The notes under the pieces were generated by a model. It had not been told where the DNA came from, did not search any database, and saw only the letters and a program-made list of their open reading frames with translations. From Longimicrobiaceae bacterium (GTDB lineage Bacteria; Gemmatimonadota; Gemmatimonadetes; Longimicrobiales; Longimicrobiaceae): DNA of 64,000 nucleotides. The stretch is from the NCBI GenBank assembly GCA_036375715.1, contig DASVBS010000076.1:44737-108736 (forward strand). Direction: 5' to 3'. The translations under genes and the position numbers were made by a program. This document shows, piece by piece, positions 43,569 to 53,336 of this stretch. Position 1 is the stretch's first letter. Each line of letters opens with the position of its first letter.

Positions 43569-44330
43569 TCAAGCAGGAACCGCGCAGATGCGAGCAAATC
43601 CTTGCGGATCCAGGCTGGCACCCCCGACCAGGAGGCCGTCGACCCCGTCTTCGGCGAGCAACTCGGCCGCGTTCTCCGGCTTCACGCTTCCGCCATATAG
43701 AATCGGGATGCGGGCGGCCAGGTCCTGATCGTAGCGGCGGGCCAGGTAACCTCGCACCGCTGCGTGCATCTCTCGAGCGTCGGACGGCGCTGCGGTGCGT
43801 CCGGTTCCGATCGCCCAGACCGGCTCATAGGCGATGACGACGCGGGCCGCATCGCCAGCCTCCAGGTCTTCGTAGACGGCGCGGAGCTGCTCCTCCACAA
43901 CCGCCACGGCCCGGCCGGCCTCGCGCTCCTCCAGCAGCTCCCCCACGCACAGTACCGGTGAGAGGCCCGCCTGCAAGGCGGCGCCTACCTTCCGGCGCGT
44001 ATCCTCGTTGGTCTCGCCAAAGAGATGTCGTCGCTCACTGTGACCCACCAGGACCAGCCGAGCCCCGGCTTCCGCCGCCATCGGGGCGGACGTCTCGCCG
44101 GTGAAAGCTCCCTTTGCTTCCCAGTGGATGTTCTGCACCCCGAAGACGATCTCTCCGCGGCCGCTGGCCGCCGCGATCGCGGCGCCGAGGGAGATCGCCG
44201 GGGGAAAGAGCGCCACCGTGCGGTCCCTCGTGCCGGGATACGCCGCCAGGAAGGCGGAGATGAAGCTCTCCGCCTCCCGGGGCCCCATGTGCATCTTCCA
44301 GTTCCCCGCGATGATCGGCGTCCGTAGCAT
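43569..44330 (-). CDS. tpiA: Triose-phosphate isomerase
   Basis: A 253-residue TIM barrel interconverting dihydroxyacetone phosphate and glyceraldehyde 3-phosphate. Catalytic residues are visible: Lys in GNWKMH, His in VLVGHSERR, Glu in AYEPVWAIGTG, and the phosphate loop YGGSVKPENAAEL with DGLLVGGASLDP. Its ATG overlaps the pgk stop by one base (TGATG), so it is translated together with pgk. Cytoplasmic glycolysis and gluconeogenesis. Confidence 0.98.
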   Translation of the reverse strand: MLRTPIIAGNWKMHMGPREAESFISAFLAAYPGTRDRTVALFPPAISLGAAIAAASGRGEIVFGVQNIHWEAKGAFTGETSAPMAAEAGARLVLVGHSERRHLFGETNEDTRRKVGAALQAGLSPVLCVGELLEEREAGRAVAVVEEQLRAVYEDLEAGDAARVVIAYEPVWAIGTGRTAAPSDAREMHAAVRGYLARRYDQDLAARIPILYGGSVKPENAAELLAEDGVDGLLVGGASLDPQGFARICAVPA

Positions 44331-45553
44331 CAGCGGGGCCCCTCGTTGCGCGGGCTCAGCGCCGCCACACCCGGCAGGGTCTTCCCTTCCAGAAACTCGA
44401 GCGAGGCACCGCCACCGGTGGAGACGTGGGAGACCTGGTCCGCCAGGCCCAGCTCCGCGATGGCCGCGGCGGAGTCACCGCCCCCAACTACTGTGGTCGC
44501 GCCCGCCCGGGTCGCCTCCACCAGGGCATTGGCGACGCGCTCGGTGCCGCCGCGGAACTCCGCGATCTCTGCGACCCCCATCGGCCCGTTCCACAGCACC
44601 GTTCCACCGTCGCGAATGATTGCCGCAAAACGCTCCGCCGTCTCGGGCCCGATGTCGAGGGCCATCCAGCCCTCCTCCACGCCGTCGACCGGCACCACCC
44701 GGGTTTCGACGCCCGGCTCCATGGCGCGCGCCACAACCAGGTCGCTGGGAAGGACCAGCTTCTCTCCGGAGCGCGCCAGCAGGTCGTTCGCCATGGACAG
44801 GCGCTCCTCCTCAACCAGCGAAGAGCCGGTGCTCTTCCCCTGAGCGCGGAAGAAGGTGTTGGCCATCGCGCCGCCGATCAGCAGGCGATCCACCTTGGGA
44901 AGGAGCGCTTCGATCACGTCGATCTTTCCGGAGATTTTTGCCCCGCCCAGGATGGCCACGAAAGGCCGCCGCGCGTTCTCCAGCGCACCGCCGAGGTAGG
45001 CTAGCTCGCGCTCCATCAGCAGGCCTGCTGCGGCCCAGCCTCCCCGCTCACGGATTACCTCCGCGATGCCGGCGGTGGAGGAGTGCGCCCGGTGCGCCGC
45101 CCCGAAAGCGTCGTTGACGTATACGTCGCCGAGATCGGCGAACTGGCGCGACAACTCCGGGTCGTTCTTTTCCTCGCCCGCATGAAAGCGCGTATTCTCC
45201 AGCACGAGGATATCGCCGTCGCGGAGCTCACGGGTCGCCTGCACGGCCCCCTCGCCCACCGACTCACCAAGGAAGTCGACCTTCTGACTCACCAGCGAGG
45301 CCAGCCGCTGCGCCGCGGGCCGCAGCGACATTTCGGGCACGGGCCTCCCCTTCGGGCGGCCGAGGTGCGAGAGGAGCACCACTCGGGCGCCGCGCGAGGT
45401 CAGCCACTCGAGGGTCGGGAGCGTGGCCCGGATGCGGGTATCGTCCGTCACCTCCTGGCGGTCGTCCAGGGGAACGTTGTAGTCCACCCGGACGACCACC
45501 CGGCGACCCCGGACCGCGCTCTCATCCAGGTCCTTCAGGGTCAATCGGTCCAT
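44330..45553 (-). CDS. pgk: Phosphoglycerate kinase
   Basis: A 407-residue two-domain kinase making ATP from 1,3-bisphosphoglycerate. RVDYNVPLDD, HLGRPKG, LENTRFHAGEEKNDPEL, FVNDAFGAAHR-type segment (YVNDAFGAAHRAHSS), ILGGAKISGKIDVIEAL and VVGGGDSAAAIAELG cover the substrate and nucleotide sites. GAGGAG precedes the ATG. It lies ten bases after the gap stop and overlaps tpiA, forming a glycolytic operon. Confidence 0.98.
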   Translation of the reverse strand: MDRLTLKDLDESAVRGRRVVVRVDYNVPLDDRQEVTDDTRIRATLPTLEWLTSRGARVVLLSHLGRPKGRPVPEMSLRPAAQRLASLVSQKVDFLGESVGEGAVQATRELRDGDILVLENTRFHAGEEKNDPELSRQFADLGDVYVNDAFGAAHRAHSSTAGIAEVIRERGGWAAAGLLMERELAYLGGALENARRPFVAILGGAKISGKIDVIEALLPKVDRLLIGGAMANTFFRAQGKSTGSSLVEEERLSMANDLLARSGEKLVLPSDLVVARAMEPGVETRVVPVDGVEEGWMALDIGPETAERFAAIIRDGGTVLWNGPMGVAEIAEFRGGTERVANALVEATRAGATTVVGGGDSAAAIAELGLADQVSHVSTGGGASLEFLEGKTLPGVAALSPRNEGPR

Positions 45554-45563
45554 GCGCGTCTCC

Positions 45564-46628
<1,065 letters not shown>

Positions 46629-47408
46629 TCACCGGCGCAGCTCTGGCAGCGCTCTCGCAAAGGTGAGCACGCTGACTGCGCGGGCTCCTGCCCCGAGTAG
46701 CGCATCCGCGCAGGCGAGAGTGGTTGCCCCTGTCGTCCACACGTCGTCCACCACGAGGAGGTGCCGCCCCCGGATCGCTCCGACGCTCTCCGCAGGGACC
46801 CGGAAAGCGCCCGCTACGTTAGCCCGGCGTTCTGCCGGATGCAAGGTCGTCTGGGACTCGGTGGACCGGCTTCGCACCAGCACATCCGGCCGGCACTGGA
46901 GGCCCCGGATTCGGCAGACTACCTCCGCCAGCAGCCCAGCCTGGTTGTACCCCCGCTGCCGCAGTCGTACGCCGCTCAGCGGCACCGGCACGAGCATCTC
47001 CACCTCCTCCTCCGTCTCACGTCCGAGCCACACCGCGGCCATGCGACCCCCCATGAGCGAGGCCAGGCAGTGCCACCCCCCGTATTTGAGCCCGTGAACG
47101 AGGCGGTGGGCCGGTCCTTCGAGGACGAACGCGGACCGCAACGACCGGACCGCGGGAGGAAGCAGATCGCAGGTCGAGCAACCCTCCCGCGCGAGGGCCA
47201 CGGAGGCGGCAGGAGGTCGTGGCGAATCGCACCGGGGGCACCGCGGGCGAGGGATCTCCCGGAGTCGGGTACGGCAGGCGCCGCATAACCGCCGCTCGCT
47301 GGCGGACGTCGGGACGAGCGCCCCGCAGCCCAGGCAGACAGGCGCGAAGAGGAGATCGGCAAACCCCGCGAGCAGGGTGCGAGCCGCCGGGTGAAGGAAG
47401 GCGCGCAT
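46629..47408 (-). CDS. comF: ComF-family phosphoribosyltransferase-like protein
   Basis: A 259-residue protein with an N-terminal zinc-binding region (CLGCG, CGAC, CPRCD, CSTCD at about residues 25-85) and a PRTase domain with the PRPP loop HLLVVDDVWTTGATTLACA at about residue 225. ComF proteins act in DNA uptake and repair-linked processes in naturally competent bacteria; the true biochemical role is unsettled. It is 57 bases upstream of gap and probably starts its own unit or reads into it. Confidence 0.92.
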   Translation of the reverse strand: MRAFLHPAARTLLAGFADLLFAPVCLGCGALVPTSASERRLCGACRTRLREIPRPRCPRCDSPRPPAASVALAREGCSTCDLLPPAVRSLRSAFVLEGPAHRLVHGLKYGGWHCLASLMGGRMAAVWLGRETEEEVEMLVPVPLSGVRLRQRGYNQAGLLAEVVCRIRGLQCRPDVLVRSRSTESQTTLHPAERRANVAGAFRVPAESVGAIRGRHLLVVDDVWTTGATTLACADALLGAGARAVSVLTFARALPELRR

Positions 47409-47448
47409 TCGCGGGGCTTGTGGCTACGCCAGGGTGCGTGCGGGTGCT

Positions 47449-48300
47449 TCAGAGAGCCCGCGTGGCCGCCTCGATCGCCGCACGCATCACCTCCAGGGGC
47501 GCGGGAATGCGCCACCAGCGCTCGAACGCGGCGGCGCCCTGCCAGAGGAGCATCTCGCGGCCGTCCGCGGCGGGAATCCCGGCCGCCTGCAGCCGCCGCA
47601 CCCATTCCGTGCCCCCGTTGCGATACACCATGTCGAAGCCGGCGCGCAGACGGTCGATAAGCCTGTCGGAGAGCGGAAGAGAGTCCCGGGCGTGCAGTCC
47701 GAGCGGAGTGGTGTTGATGGCGAGATCGAAGCTTCCGTCCGGAAGCTCCTCCTCCCGCTCCGCGACCCTCGCCCGGAAGGGGGCATCGTGGAAGAGGGCC
47801 GCGAGCGCCTCGGCCCGGCCGCGCGTGCGGTTCAGGAGGACGACCTCGCCGGCGCCGCCGTCCGCAAGCGCGGCCAGGGCCGCCCGCGCCGCGCCGCCGC
47901 TCCCCACCAGGAGAACGCGGGCGCCCGCGGCCGAGCCCCCCAGCAGTGCCTCGATGGCGCGAGCCGAGCCCACCACGTCGGTGTTGTCGCCGCGGATGCG
48001 GTCGCCCTCGGACCAGAAGGTGTTGCAGGCGCCCGTCCGCCGCACCGCCTCGGTCGGCTCATCGACGGCCTGGGCAGCCACCTCCTTGTGCGGCACGGTG
48101 ACGTTGCCCCCTCCCCCGGCCAGCGCGATCCCTCGCAGCAGCCCGGGAACGGCGGCCCCTTCGCAGCGCAGCGCCAGGTAGACGCCGTCGACGCCGGCGT
48201 GGCGGAAAGCGGCGTTCTGGAAGATGGGGGAGATCGAATGGGCGACGGGATTCCCGAGCAGGGCGATCAGGCGCGTCGCCGAAGTGGGGAGGTCCGTCAC
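47449..48300 (-). CDS. aroE: Shikimate dehydrogenase
   Basis: A 283-residue NADPH enzyme reducing 3-dehydroshikimate to shikimate. The N-terminal motif LLGNPVAHSISPIFQNAAF binds shikimate through its serines, the catalytic lysine is in NVTVPHKE, the aspartate in GDNTDVVG, and the nucleotide loop in VLLVGSGGAARAALAAL. GTG start at 48300 overlaps the stop of the phosphatase gene (GTGA). A much longer open frame upstream lies over that gene and was rejected. Aromatic amino acid biosynthesis. Confidence 0.96.
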   Translation of the reverse strand: MTDLPTSATRLIALLGNPVAHSISPIFQNAAFRHAGVDGVYLALRCEGAAVPGLLRGIALAGGGGNVTVPHKEVAAQAVDEPTEAVRRTGACNTFWSEGDRIRGDNTDVVGSARAIEALLGGSAAGARVLLVGSGGAARAALAALADGGAGEVVLLNRTRGRAEALAALFHDAPFRARVAEREEELPDGSFDLAINTTPLGLHARDSLPLSDRLIDRLRAGFDMVYRNGGTEWVRRLQAAGIPAADGREMLLWQGAAAFERWWRIPAPLEVMRAAIEAATRAL

Positions 48301-48800
48301 GGGTGGAGAATCGGCGCCAACCGGTCGAGTGAGCTGGAGACGAGCCGCTCGAGCTCGCGGATGGTCTCCTCGTAGACCTCCTCGGAGCCTCCGAACGGAT
48401 CGAGGACCGGCGCACCCGCCCCCTCCTCGCCCGCGGCGAAGTCGCCGAGCAGGGCCACCTTCGACCCGCCGCCGAGCCGCTCCACCGCTTCGTAGTGCGA
48501 GAGGCTCATCACCAGGATCAGATCCGCCCATTCCACCAGCTTCTCATCGAGCTGAGTGGAGGCGTGCGGGGCAAGGTCGATCCCGCGACGCGCCGCCACC
48601 GACACCGCCGGCGCAGCGGCTGCTGCGCCCGGCTCCGCGCTCGTTCCCGCCGAGGCGACCTTCACGTGGGTCCAGCCGCGCCGCTCGAGCTCCGCCCGTG
48701 CCACCGCCTCCGCCATGGGCGAGCGGCAGGTGTTCCCCGTGCAGACGAACAGGATGTTGTACGATGTTCCTGGGGAGAACGTGCTCGATCGGGATTCCAT
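48297..48800 (-). CDS. Low-molecular-weight phosphatase, YwlE (protein-arginine phosphatase)-like
   Basis: A 167-residue protein with phosphate loop CTGNTCRS (C20 to S27) and the general acid aspartate in VLDPFGGSEEVYEE. In tyrosine-specific relatives the loop usually reads CxGNICRS. A threonine in place of the isoleucine, with the DPFGGS tail loop, is the mark of YwlE-type arginine phosphatases. It would reverse protein-arginine phosphorylation by McsB-type kinases; no such kinase is in the window. It overlaps aroE (GTGA) and follows ispD by 22 bases. Specificity is inferred from the loop. Confidence 0.88.
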   Translation of the reverse strand: MESRSSTFSPGTSYNILFVCTGNTCRSPMAEAVARAELERRGWTHVKVASAGTSAEPGAAAAAPAVSVAARRGIDLAPHASTQLDEKLVEWADLILVMSLSHYEAVERLGGGSKVALLGDFAAGEEGAGAPVLDPFGGSEEVYEETIRELERLVSSSLDRLAPILHP

Positions 48801-48822
48801 ATCTTTCGCCCTTCGTCTCCCT

Positions 48823-49554
48823 TCAGGGTCCGCGAGCGTCGTCGACATCGTGCGCACGCCTGGCGATCGCCTCGGCAATGGCGAGGTCTTCGGGCCGCGT
48901 GATCTTGAGGTTGTCGCGCTCACCGTCCACGACCACGACCGGCAGCCCACAACGTTCGAAGATCGCGGCGTCGTCGGTCTCGGTCCAGCCCTCCCGAGCC
49001 GCCCGCTCATACGCGCTGACCAACATCCGGCGGGGAAACCCCTGTGGCGTCTGCGCCTGCCAGATCTGCGCCCGTGGCAGCGTGGCCACCACCCTTCCGG
49101 ATTCGTCCACCCGCTTGATCGTGTCCGTGGCGGGGAGGGCCGCCACCACACCGGTCGAGCTCGCCCGCTGCAGGACCCGGTCGATCAACACCCGGGTCGG
49201 AAAGGGCCGTGCACCGTCGTGCACCAGCACCACATCGACTTCCTCCGGCAGCCGCGCCAGCCCACTACGTACCGAGTCGCCGCGCTGGGGACCGCCGCGA
49301 GCGAACAGAACCGGCAGGCCCTGGAGCCAATCGGGTGGCGAGTCGACGTCCTCGGCGGGCAGCACCACCACTACGGGGCCGATCCCGGGATGCTCCACGA
49401 AGGGCCGCAGCGCCCGCAGCAGCACCGGTTCTCCGCACAGCTCGAGGTACTGCTTCCGCACCCCTCCCATGCGCCGGCCCGAGCCGCCTGCCACGATCAC
49501 CGCCGCGGCAGTCGCCGGCTCAGGGGAAGAGGTGGTCGATGAGCTCCCGGACAT
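48823..49554 (-). CDS. ispD: 2-C-methyl-D-erythritol 4-phosphate cytidylyltransferase
   Basis: A 243-residue MEP-pathway enzyme attaching CMP to methylerythritol phosphate for isoprenoid synthesis. The nucleotide loop AAVIVAGGSGRRMGGVRKQYLEL, VLVHDGARPFPTR, PATDTIKRVD, QTPQGFPRRML and TDDAAIFERCG are the family motifs. ATG 49554 lies inside the end of radA (35-base overlap); an upstream start adds Arg-rich residues. It shows that the organism uses the MEP route. Confidence 0.96.
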   Translation of the reverse strand: MSGSSSTTSSPEPATAAAVIVAGGSGRRMGGVRKQYLELCGEPVLLRALRPFVEHPGIGPVVVVLPAEDVDSPPDWLQGLPVLFARGGPQRGDSVRSGLARLPEEVDVVLVHDGARPFPTRVLIDRVLQRASSTGVVAALPATDTIKRVDESGRVVATLPRAQIWQAQTPQGFPRRMLVSAYERAAREGWTETDDAAIFERCGLPVVVVDGERDNLKITRPEDLAIAEAIARRAHDVDDARGP

Positions 49555-50890
49555 CCGCCGTTTCCATGATACGCAACCCCTCCGGTGCTCCCCTCGGACG
49601 ACCGCGCGCCGCCACATAGGCGCTGGTGAAGCCCATCCTCGCGGCCTCCGCGAGGCGACGCTCCACCTGTCCCACCGGGCGCAACTCGCCTCCCAGCCCC
49701 AGCTCCCCGATCACCACCGCTTCCGGCGGCACGGCCCGGTCGAGCACGCTCGAAGCCAGCGCCGCGGCAACCGCGGCGTCCCCCGCCGTCTCCACGATCC
49801 GCATCCCTCCCACCACGTTGAGAAATACGTCCAACTGACCGAAGCCGATCCCCGCTCGCTTCTCCAGCACCGCCAGCAGCAGGGCGAGCCGCTTGTGGTC
49901 GAAGCCGGTGCTCACCCGCTGCGGGGCACCGTAGGGGGCGCGGGTCGCCAGCGCCTGCACCTCCACCAGCAGGGGCCGCGAGCCCTCCATGGCGGCCACC
50001 ACCGCCGACCCCGACCCGCCCCGCGCGCGATCGGAGAGGAACAGCTCCGAAGGGTTCGACACCGGAATCAACCCCTCGGGCGCCATGCGAAAAACGCCGA
50101 TCTCGTCGACGCTCCCGAAACGGTTCTTGGTCGCGCGCAGGATGCGGTGATCCAGCGAGCCCGCTCCCTCGAAATACAGCACGGTGTCCGCGATGTGCTC
50201 GAGGGTGCGAGGCCCGGCGATTCCTCCGCCCTTGGTCACGTGGCCAACGAGGAAGACGGTTGTCCCCGTCTCTTTGGCAAAGCGCTGCAACCGGGCGGCA
50301 CACTCACGTACCTGCCCCACGTTGCCGGGTGCCCCTTCGAGGTCGGGAGTATAGACCGTCTGGATGGAGTCCACCAGCAAACATCGGGGACTCAGCTCGG
50401 CCGCGCGAGCCAGAATGGCTTCGAGCTCGGTCTCGGCAAGGATGCGGACCTCCCCCGCCCCGTCCCCCAGCCGATTCGCTCGCAGCCGCACCTGGAGGGC
50501 GCTCTCTTCCCCCGACACGTACAGCGTCGGGAGCCCCGCGGCCTCCAGCCGCGCCGCCACCTGCAGCAGCAGGGTGGATTTCCCGATCCCCGGCTCGCCG
50601 CCGACGAGTACCACCGAGCCGGGCACGATCCCGCCGCCGAGCACGAAGTCGAACTCCGCCAGCCCGGAGCTCCAGCGCTGCTGGTCGATGCCTTCCACCT
50701 CCCGCAGGCGGACGGGTGCCGGCCGGGATCCTCCCCCGCGCCGGGCGCCGCGACCGCGCCCCCGCTCGGCGCGGGGGAGCGCCTCCTCCACCAGCGTGTT
50801 CCACTCCCCGCAGGCCGGACACTGTCCCTGCCACCGCAGGGTGTCGTTCCCGCATTCGGTGCAGAAGAAGCGGGTGCGCGTCTTCGCCAT
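49520..50890 (-). CDS. radA: DNA repair protein RadA
   Basis: A 456-residue RecA-like helicase acting in recombination intermediates. The N-terminal zinc finger is FCTECGNDTLRWQGQCPACGEW, Walker A is GEPGIGKSTLL at about residue 105, the RadA motif KNRFGS is at about residue 265, and a Lon-protease-like C-terminal domain (about 300-456) carries VNVVGGMRI-type segments. GGAGG precedes the ATG. Length is standard. It is 151 bases downstream of dnaB. Confidence 0.97.
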   Translation of the reverse strand: MAKTRTRFFCTECGNDTLRWQGQCPACGEWNTLVEEALPRAERGRGRGARRGGGSRPAPVRLREVEGIDQQRWSSGLAEFDFVLGGGIVPGSVVLVGGEPGIGKSTLLLQVAARLEAAGLPTLYVSGEESALQVRLRANRLGDGAGEVRILAETELEAILARAAELSPRCLLVDSIQTVYTPDLEGAPGNVGQVRECAARLQRFAKETGTTVFLVGHVTKGGGIAGPRTLEHIADTVLYFEGAGSLDHRILRATKNRFGSVDEIGVFRMAPEGLIPVSNPSELFLSDRARGGSGSAVVAAMEGSRPLLVEVQALATRAPYGAPQRVSTGFDHKRLALLLAVLEKRAGIGFGQLDVFLNVVGGMRIVETAGDAAVAAALASSVLDRAVPPEAVVIGELGLGGELRPVGQVERRLAEAARMGFTSAYVAARGRPRGAPEGLRIMETADVRELIDHLFP

Positions 50891-51041
50891 CAGGCTGCCC
50901 TCCGGGTGATCGCTGCGACTGGCTGCCGATACCCGAAGAGGTTCAGCCGGTGCCCGACCTCGCCCTTACAGTGACCAATGCATCTCCTCCCGGCGCCCTG
51001 AACACCGGCGACCTGTGCGCCGCCGTCTTGCCTGCGGGTCA

Positions 51042-52427
51042 TCAGGGCTCGTCAGTCCGGTAGGAGAAGCTCTCGAAGCGCGTGTATTCCTTATGGAAGA
51101 CGAGGGGAACCACACCTGTCGCCCCGTTCCGCTGCTTGCCGATGATCAGCTCCGCGCGACCCTCGAGGCTGTTCCCGTCCTTGTCCACGGGGCCGAAGTA
51201 GTACTCGGGGCGGAAGAGAAACATGATCAGGTCCGCGTCCTGCTCGATCGCTCCCGACTCGCGCAGGTCGGACATCATCGGGCGCTTGTCCGGGCGCGAC
51301 TCGACGGCACGGCTGAGCTGCGACAGCGCCACCACCGGCACGTCCAGCTCCTTCGCCAGCGCCTTCAGCCCCCGTGAGATCTCGGACACCTCCTGCTGCC
51401 GGTTCTCCATGCGGGTCCCGGTGGTCATGAGCTGGAGGTAGTCGACGATGATCAGCGCCAGGTCCGGGCGATCGGCCTTCAGCCGCCGCGCCTTGGCGCG
51501 CATCTCCAGAATCGAGATGCCCGCGGTGTCGTCGATGTAGACGGGCGCCGTATTCAGCAAGCCGGCCGCCTGGGCCAGGCGGGGGTAGTCGTCGTCGCGC
51601 AGTCTTCCGGTGCGCACCCGGCTGGCGTCGACCCGCGCCTCGGAGGTGAGCATCCGCTGCACCAGCGCTTCCTTGCTCATCTCCAGCGAGAAAAAGGCGA
51701 CCGCCTTCTGCGCTCCGATGGCGGCGTGCTGGGCGATGTTGAGGGTGAGGGCGGTCTTTCCCATCGACGGTCGCGCCGCAACGATGATCAGGTCGCCGCG
51801 CTGGAATCCCGCCGTCAGGTGGTCGAGATCGGGGAATCCGGTGGGAACGCCGGTGATCGCCGAGCCCGACTGCGACAGGATCTCGATCTGCTCCATTGCC
51901 GGCCAGAGCAGCTCCTTGATCCACACGAAACCGCGCCGCTCGTGGACCTGCGCGATCTCGAAGATGCGCTGCTCCGCCTCGTCCAGCAGCTTATCGACGT
52001 CTCCCTGGTTGGCGTAGGTGTCCTGGATGATCGACGTCGCGGTGTCGATGAGCCGCCGCAGTACCGCCTTTTCCCGGACGATCTTGGCGTGGTACTCCAG
52101 GTTCGCCGCGGTGGGGACGTAGTCCCAGAGCTGCGCCAGGTAGGCGGCACCCCCCACCATGTCGTAGTCCCCCGTTGCGCGGAGGTGCTCGGCCAGGCTT
52201 ACCGGCTCTATCGCGCCACCGGTCTCCCAGAGGCGCACCATGGCCCGATACAGCCGGCGGTGCGCCTCCCGGTAGAACATCGTCTCGTCCAGGATCTCGA
52301 TGGCGCGGACGATGGCGTTCGGGTCGATGAGCATCCCGCCCAACACCGACATCTCCGCCTCGATGGAGAAGGGTGGCCGCCGTTCGGGCGCGGGAGGGGC
52401 CGGTGCAATCGAAGAAATGGACTGCAT
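51042..52427 (-). CDS. dnaB: Replicative DNA helicase DnaB
   Basis: A 461-residue hexameric helicase of the replication fork. The N-terminal primase-interaction domain (FSIEAEMSVLGGMLIDPNAI to about 120) is followed by the RecA-like motor with Walker A ARPSMGKTAL at about residue 225, ALIIVDYLQLMT, LSQLSRAVESRPDKRPMMSDLRESG and the C-terminal HKEYTRFE. No intein interrupts it. It lies 45 bases after the uracil-DNA glycosylase gene. Confidence 0.98.
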   Translation of the reverse strand: MQSISSIAPAPPAPERRPPFSIEAEMSVLGGMLIDPNAIVRAIEILDETMFYREAHRRLYRAMVRLWETGGAIEPVSLAEHLRATGDYDMVGGAAYLAQLWDYVPTAANLEYHAKIVREKAVLRRLIDTATSIIQDTYANQGDVDKLLDEAEQRIFEIAQVHERRGFVWIKELLWPAMEQIEILSQSGSAITGVPTGFPDLDHLTAGFQRGDLIIVAARPSMGKTALTLNIAQHAAIGAQKAVAFFSLEMSKEALVQRMLTSEARVDASRVRTGRLRDDDYPRLAQAAGLLNTAPVYIDDTAGISILEMRAKARRLKADRPDLALIIVDYLQLMTTGTRMENRQQEVSEISRGLKALAKELDVPVVALSQLSRAVESRPDKRPMMSDLRESGAIEQDADLIMFLFRPEYYFGPVDKDGNSLEGRAELIIGKQRNGATGVVPLVFHKEYTRFESFSYRTDEP

Positions 52428-52472
52428 GGGGTTTCTCAGGCTTGCCTTCCGGCGAGAAAAAGCAAAACGCGC

Positions 52473-53336
52473 TCAGGCGTGCGCCGCGTCGCCGTCGAGA
52501 ACGGAACGGAGGCGCTGGAGGTCTTCCCACACCGGCCGGATCCAACCCGGGTTACGGAGGAGCGCGGCCGGATGGAAGGTGGGGATCAGCGGCCTCCCCC
52601 GGTACTGGTGCACACGCCCGCGCAGACGATTGATCGGTTCACGCGTGCCGAGCAGGGTCTGAGAGGGGAAGGTGCCCACGGTGAGGATGACACGCGGGGC
52701 GATCAGCTCGACCTGGCGGTGGAGAAACGCACTGCATGCTTCGATCTCGTCCGGCTGAGGATCGCGGTTCCCCGGCGGCCGGCACTTGAGAACGTTGCAG
52801 ATATAGACGGACTCCCGCGGAAAACCGACGGACGCCAGCAGCAGGTCGAGCAGCTGACCGGCCCTACCCACGAAGGGTCGACCAGTCCGGTCCTCCTCCG
52901 CCCCCGGGGCCTCGCCCACCACCATCACCTCGGCCGTCTCGCTCCCCTCACCGAAGACGACCCGTTTGCGCGTCTGTGCCAGCCGGCAGGCCATGCAACC
53001 CATCGCCGTCTGCCGCACCGAGTCCAGCTCTCCCAGACGGATGATGTGCTCGGCTCGGTGACCGGGAGCCTCCACGTCTGTCGCGTTGGTCAATCGATCG
53101 GCATCCGCCACCGCGGCCTTCGCTGGTACACCGGCGGTCTCCGCTCCGCGGCGGCTTCGGTTGGGCACGCTGACGGAAGCGCGCTCCTCCTGCCGCCCTG
53201 ACTGCCGCGCAGAGCTTAGCCTCTCGACCAGTTCAAGCAGCTCGACGGCGGTGAGCCGGTCGAGCACCCATTCGCTCTGCCCCAGCTCGCGCGACTGGCG
53301 CAGGTGCCGCCGCAGCAGGTCCGTCGGAGAGGTCAC
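52473..53336 (-). CDS. Family 4 uracil-DNA glycosylase (UDGa type)
   Basis: A 287-residue enzyme removing uracil from DNA. The catalytic block is [23 protein letters not shown] at about residues 140-162 and motif 2 is [10 protein letters not shown] near residue 255. The four iron-sulfur cysteines are CMAC at about residue 118 plus KC and AC in the stretch [21 protein letters not shown]. An N-terminal extension of about 110 residues, absent from the shortest members, is charged and of unknown function. GTG start overlaps the coaBC stop (GTGA). Confidence 0.94.
   Translation of the reverse strand: MTSPTDLLRRHLRQSRELGQSEWVLDRLTAVELLELVERLSSARQSGRQEERASVSVPNRSRRGAETAGVPAKAAVADADRLTNATDVEAPGHRAEHIIRLGELDSVRQTAMGCMACRLAQTRKRVVFGEGSETAEVMVVGEAPGAEEDRTGRPFVGRAGQLLDLLLASVGFPRESVYICNVLKCRPPGNRDPQPDEIEACSAFLHRQVELIAPRVILTVGTFPSQTLLGTREPINRLRGRVHQYRGRPLIPTFHPAALLRNPGWIRPVWEDLQRLRSVLDGDAAHA

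Noticed and set aside
48224..50974. A 916-codon open frame on the plus strand across aroE, the phosphatase gene, ispD and radA
   Set aside because: It spans four genes with clear family motifs on the other strand, and its translation is Arg/Pro/Ser-rich without recognisable structure.
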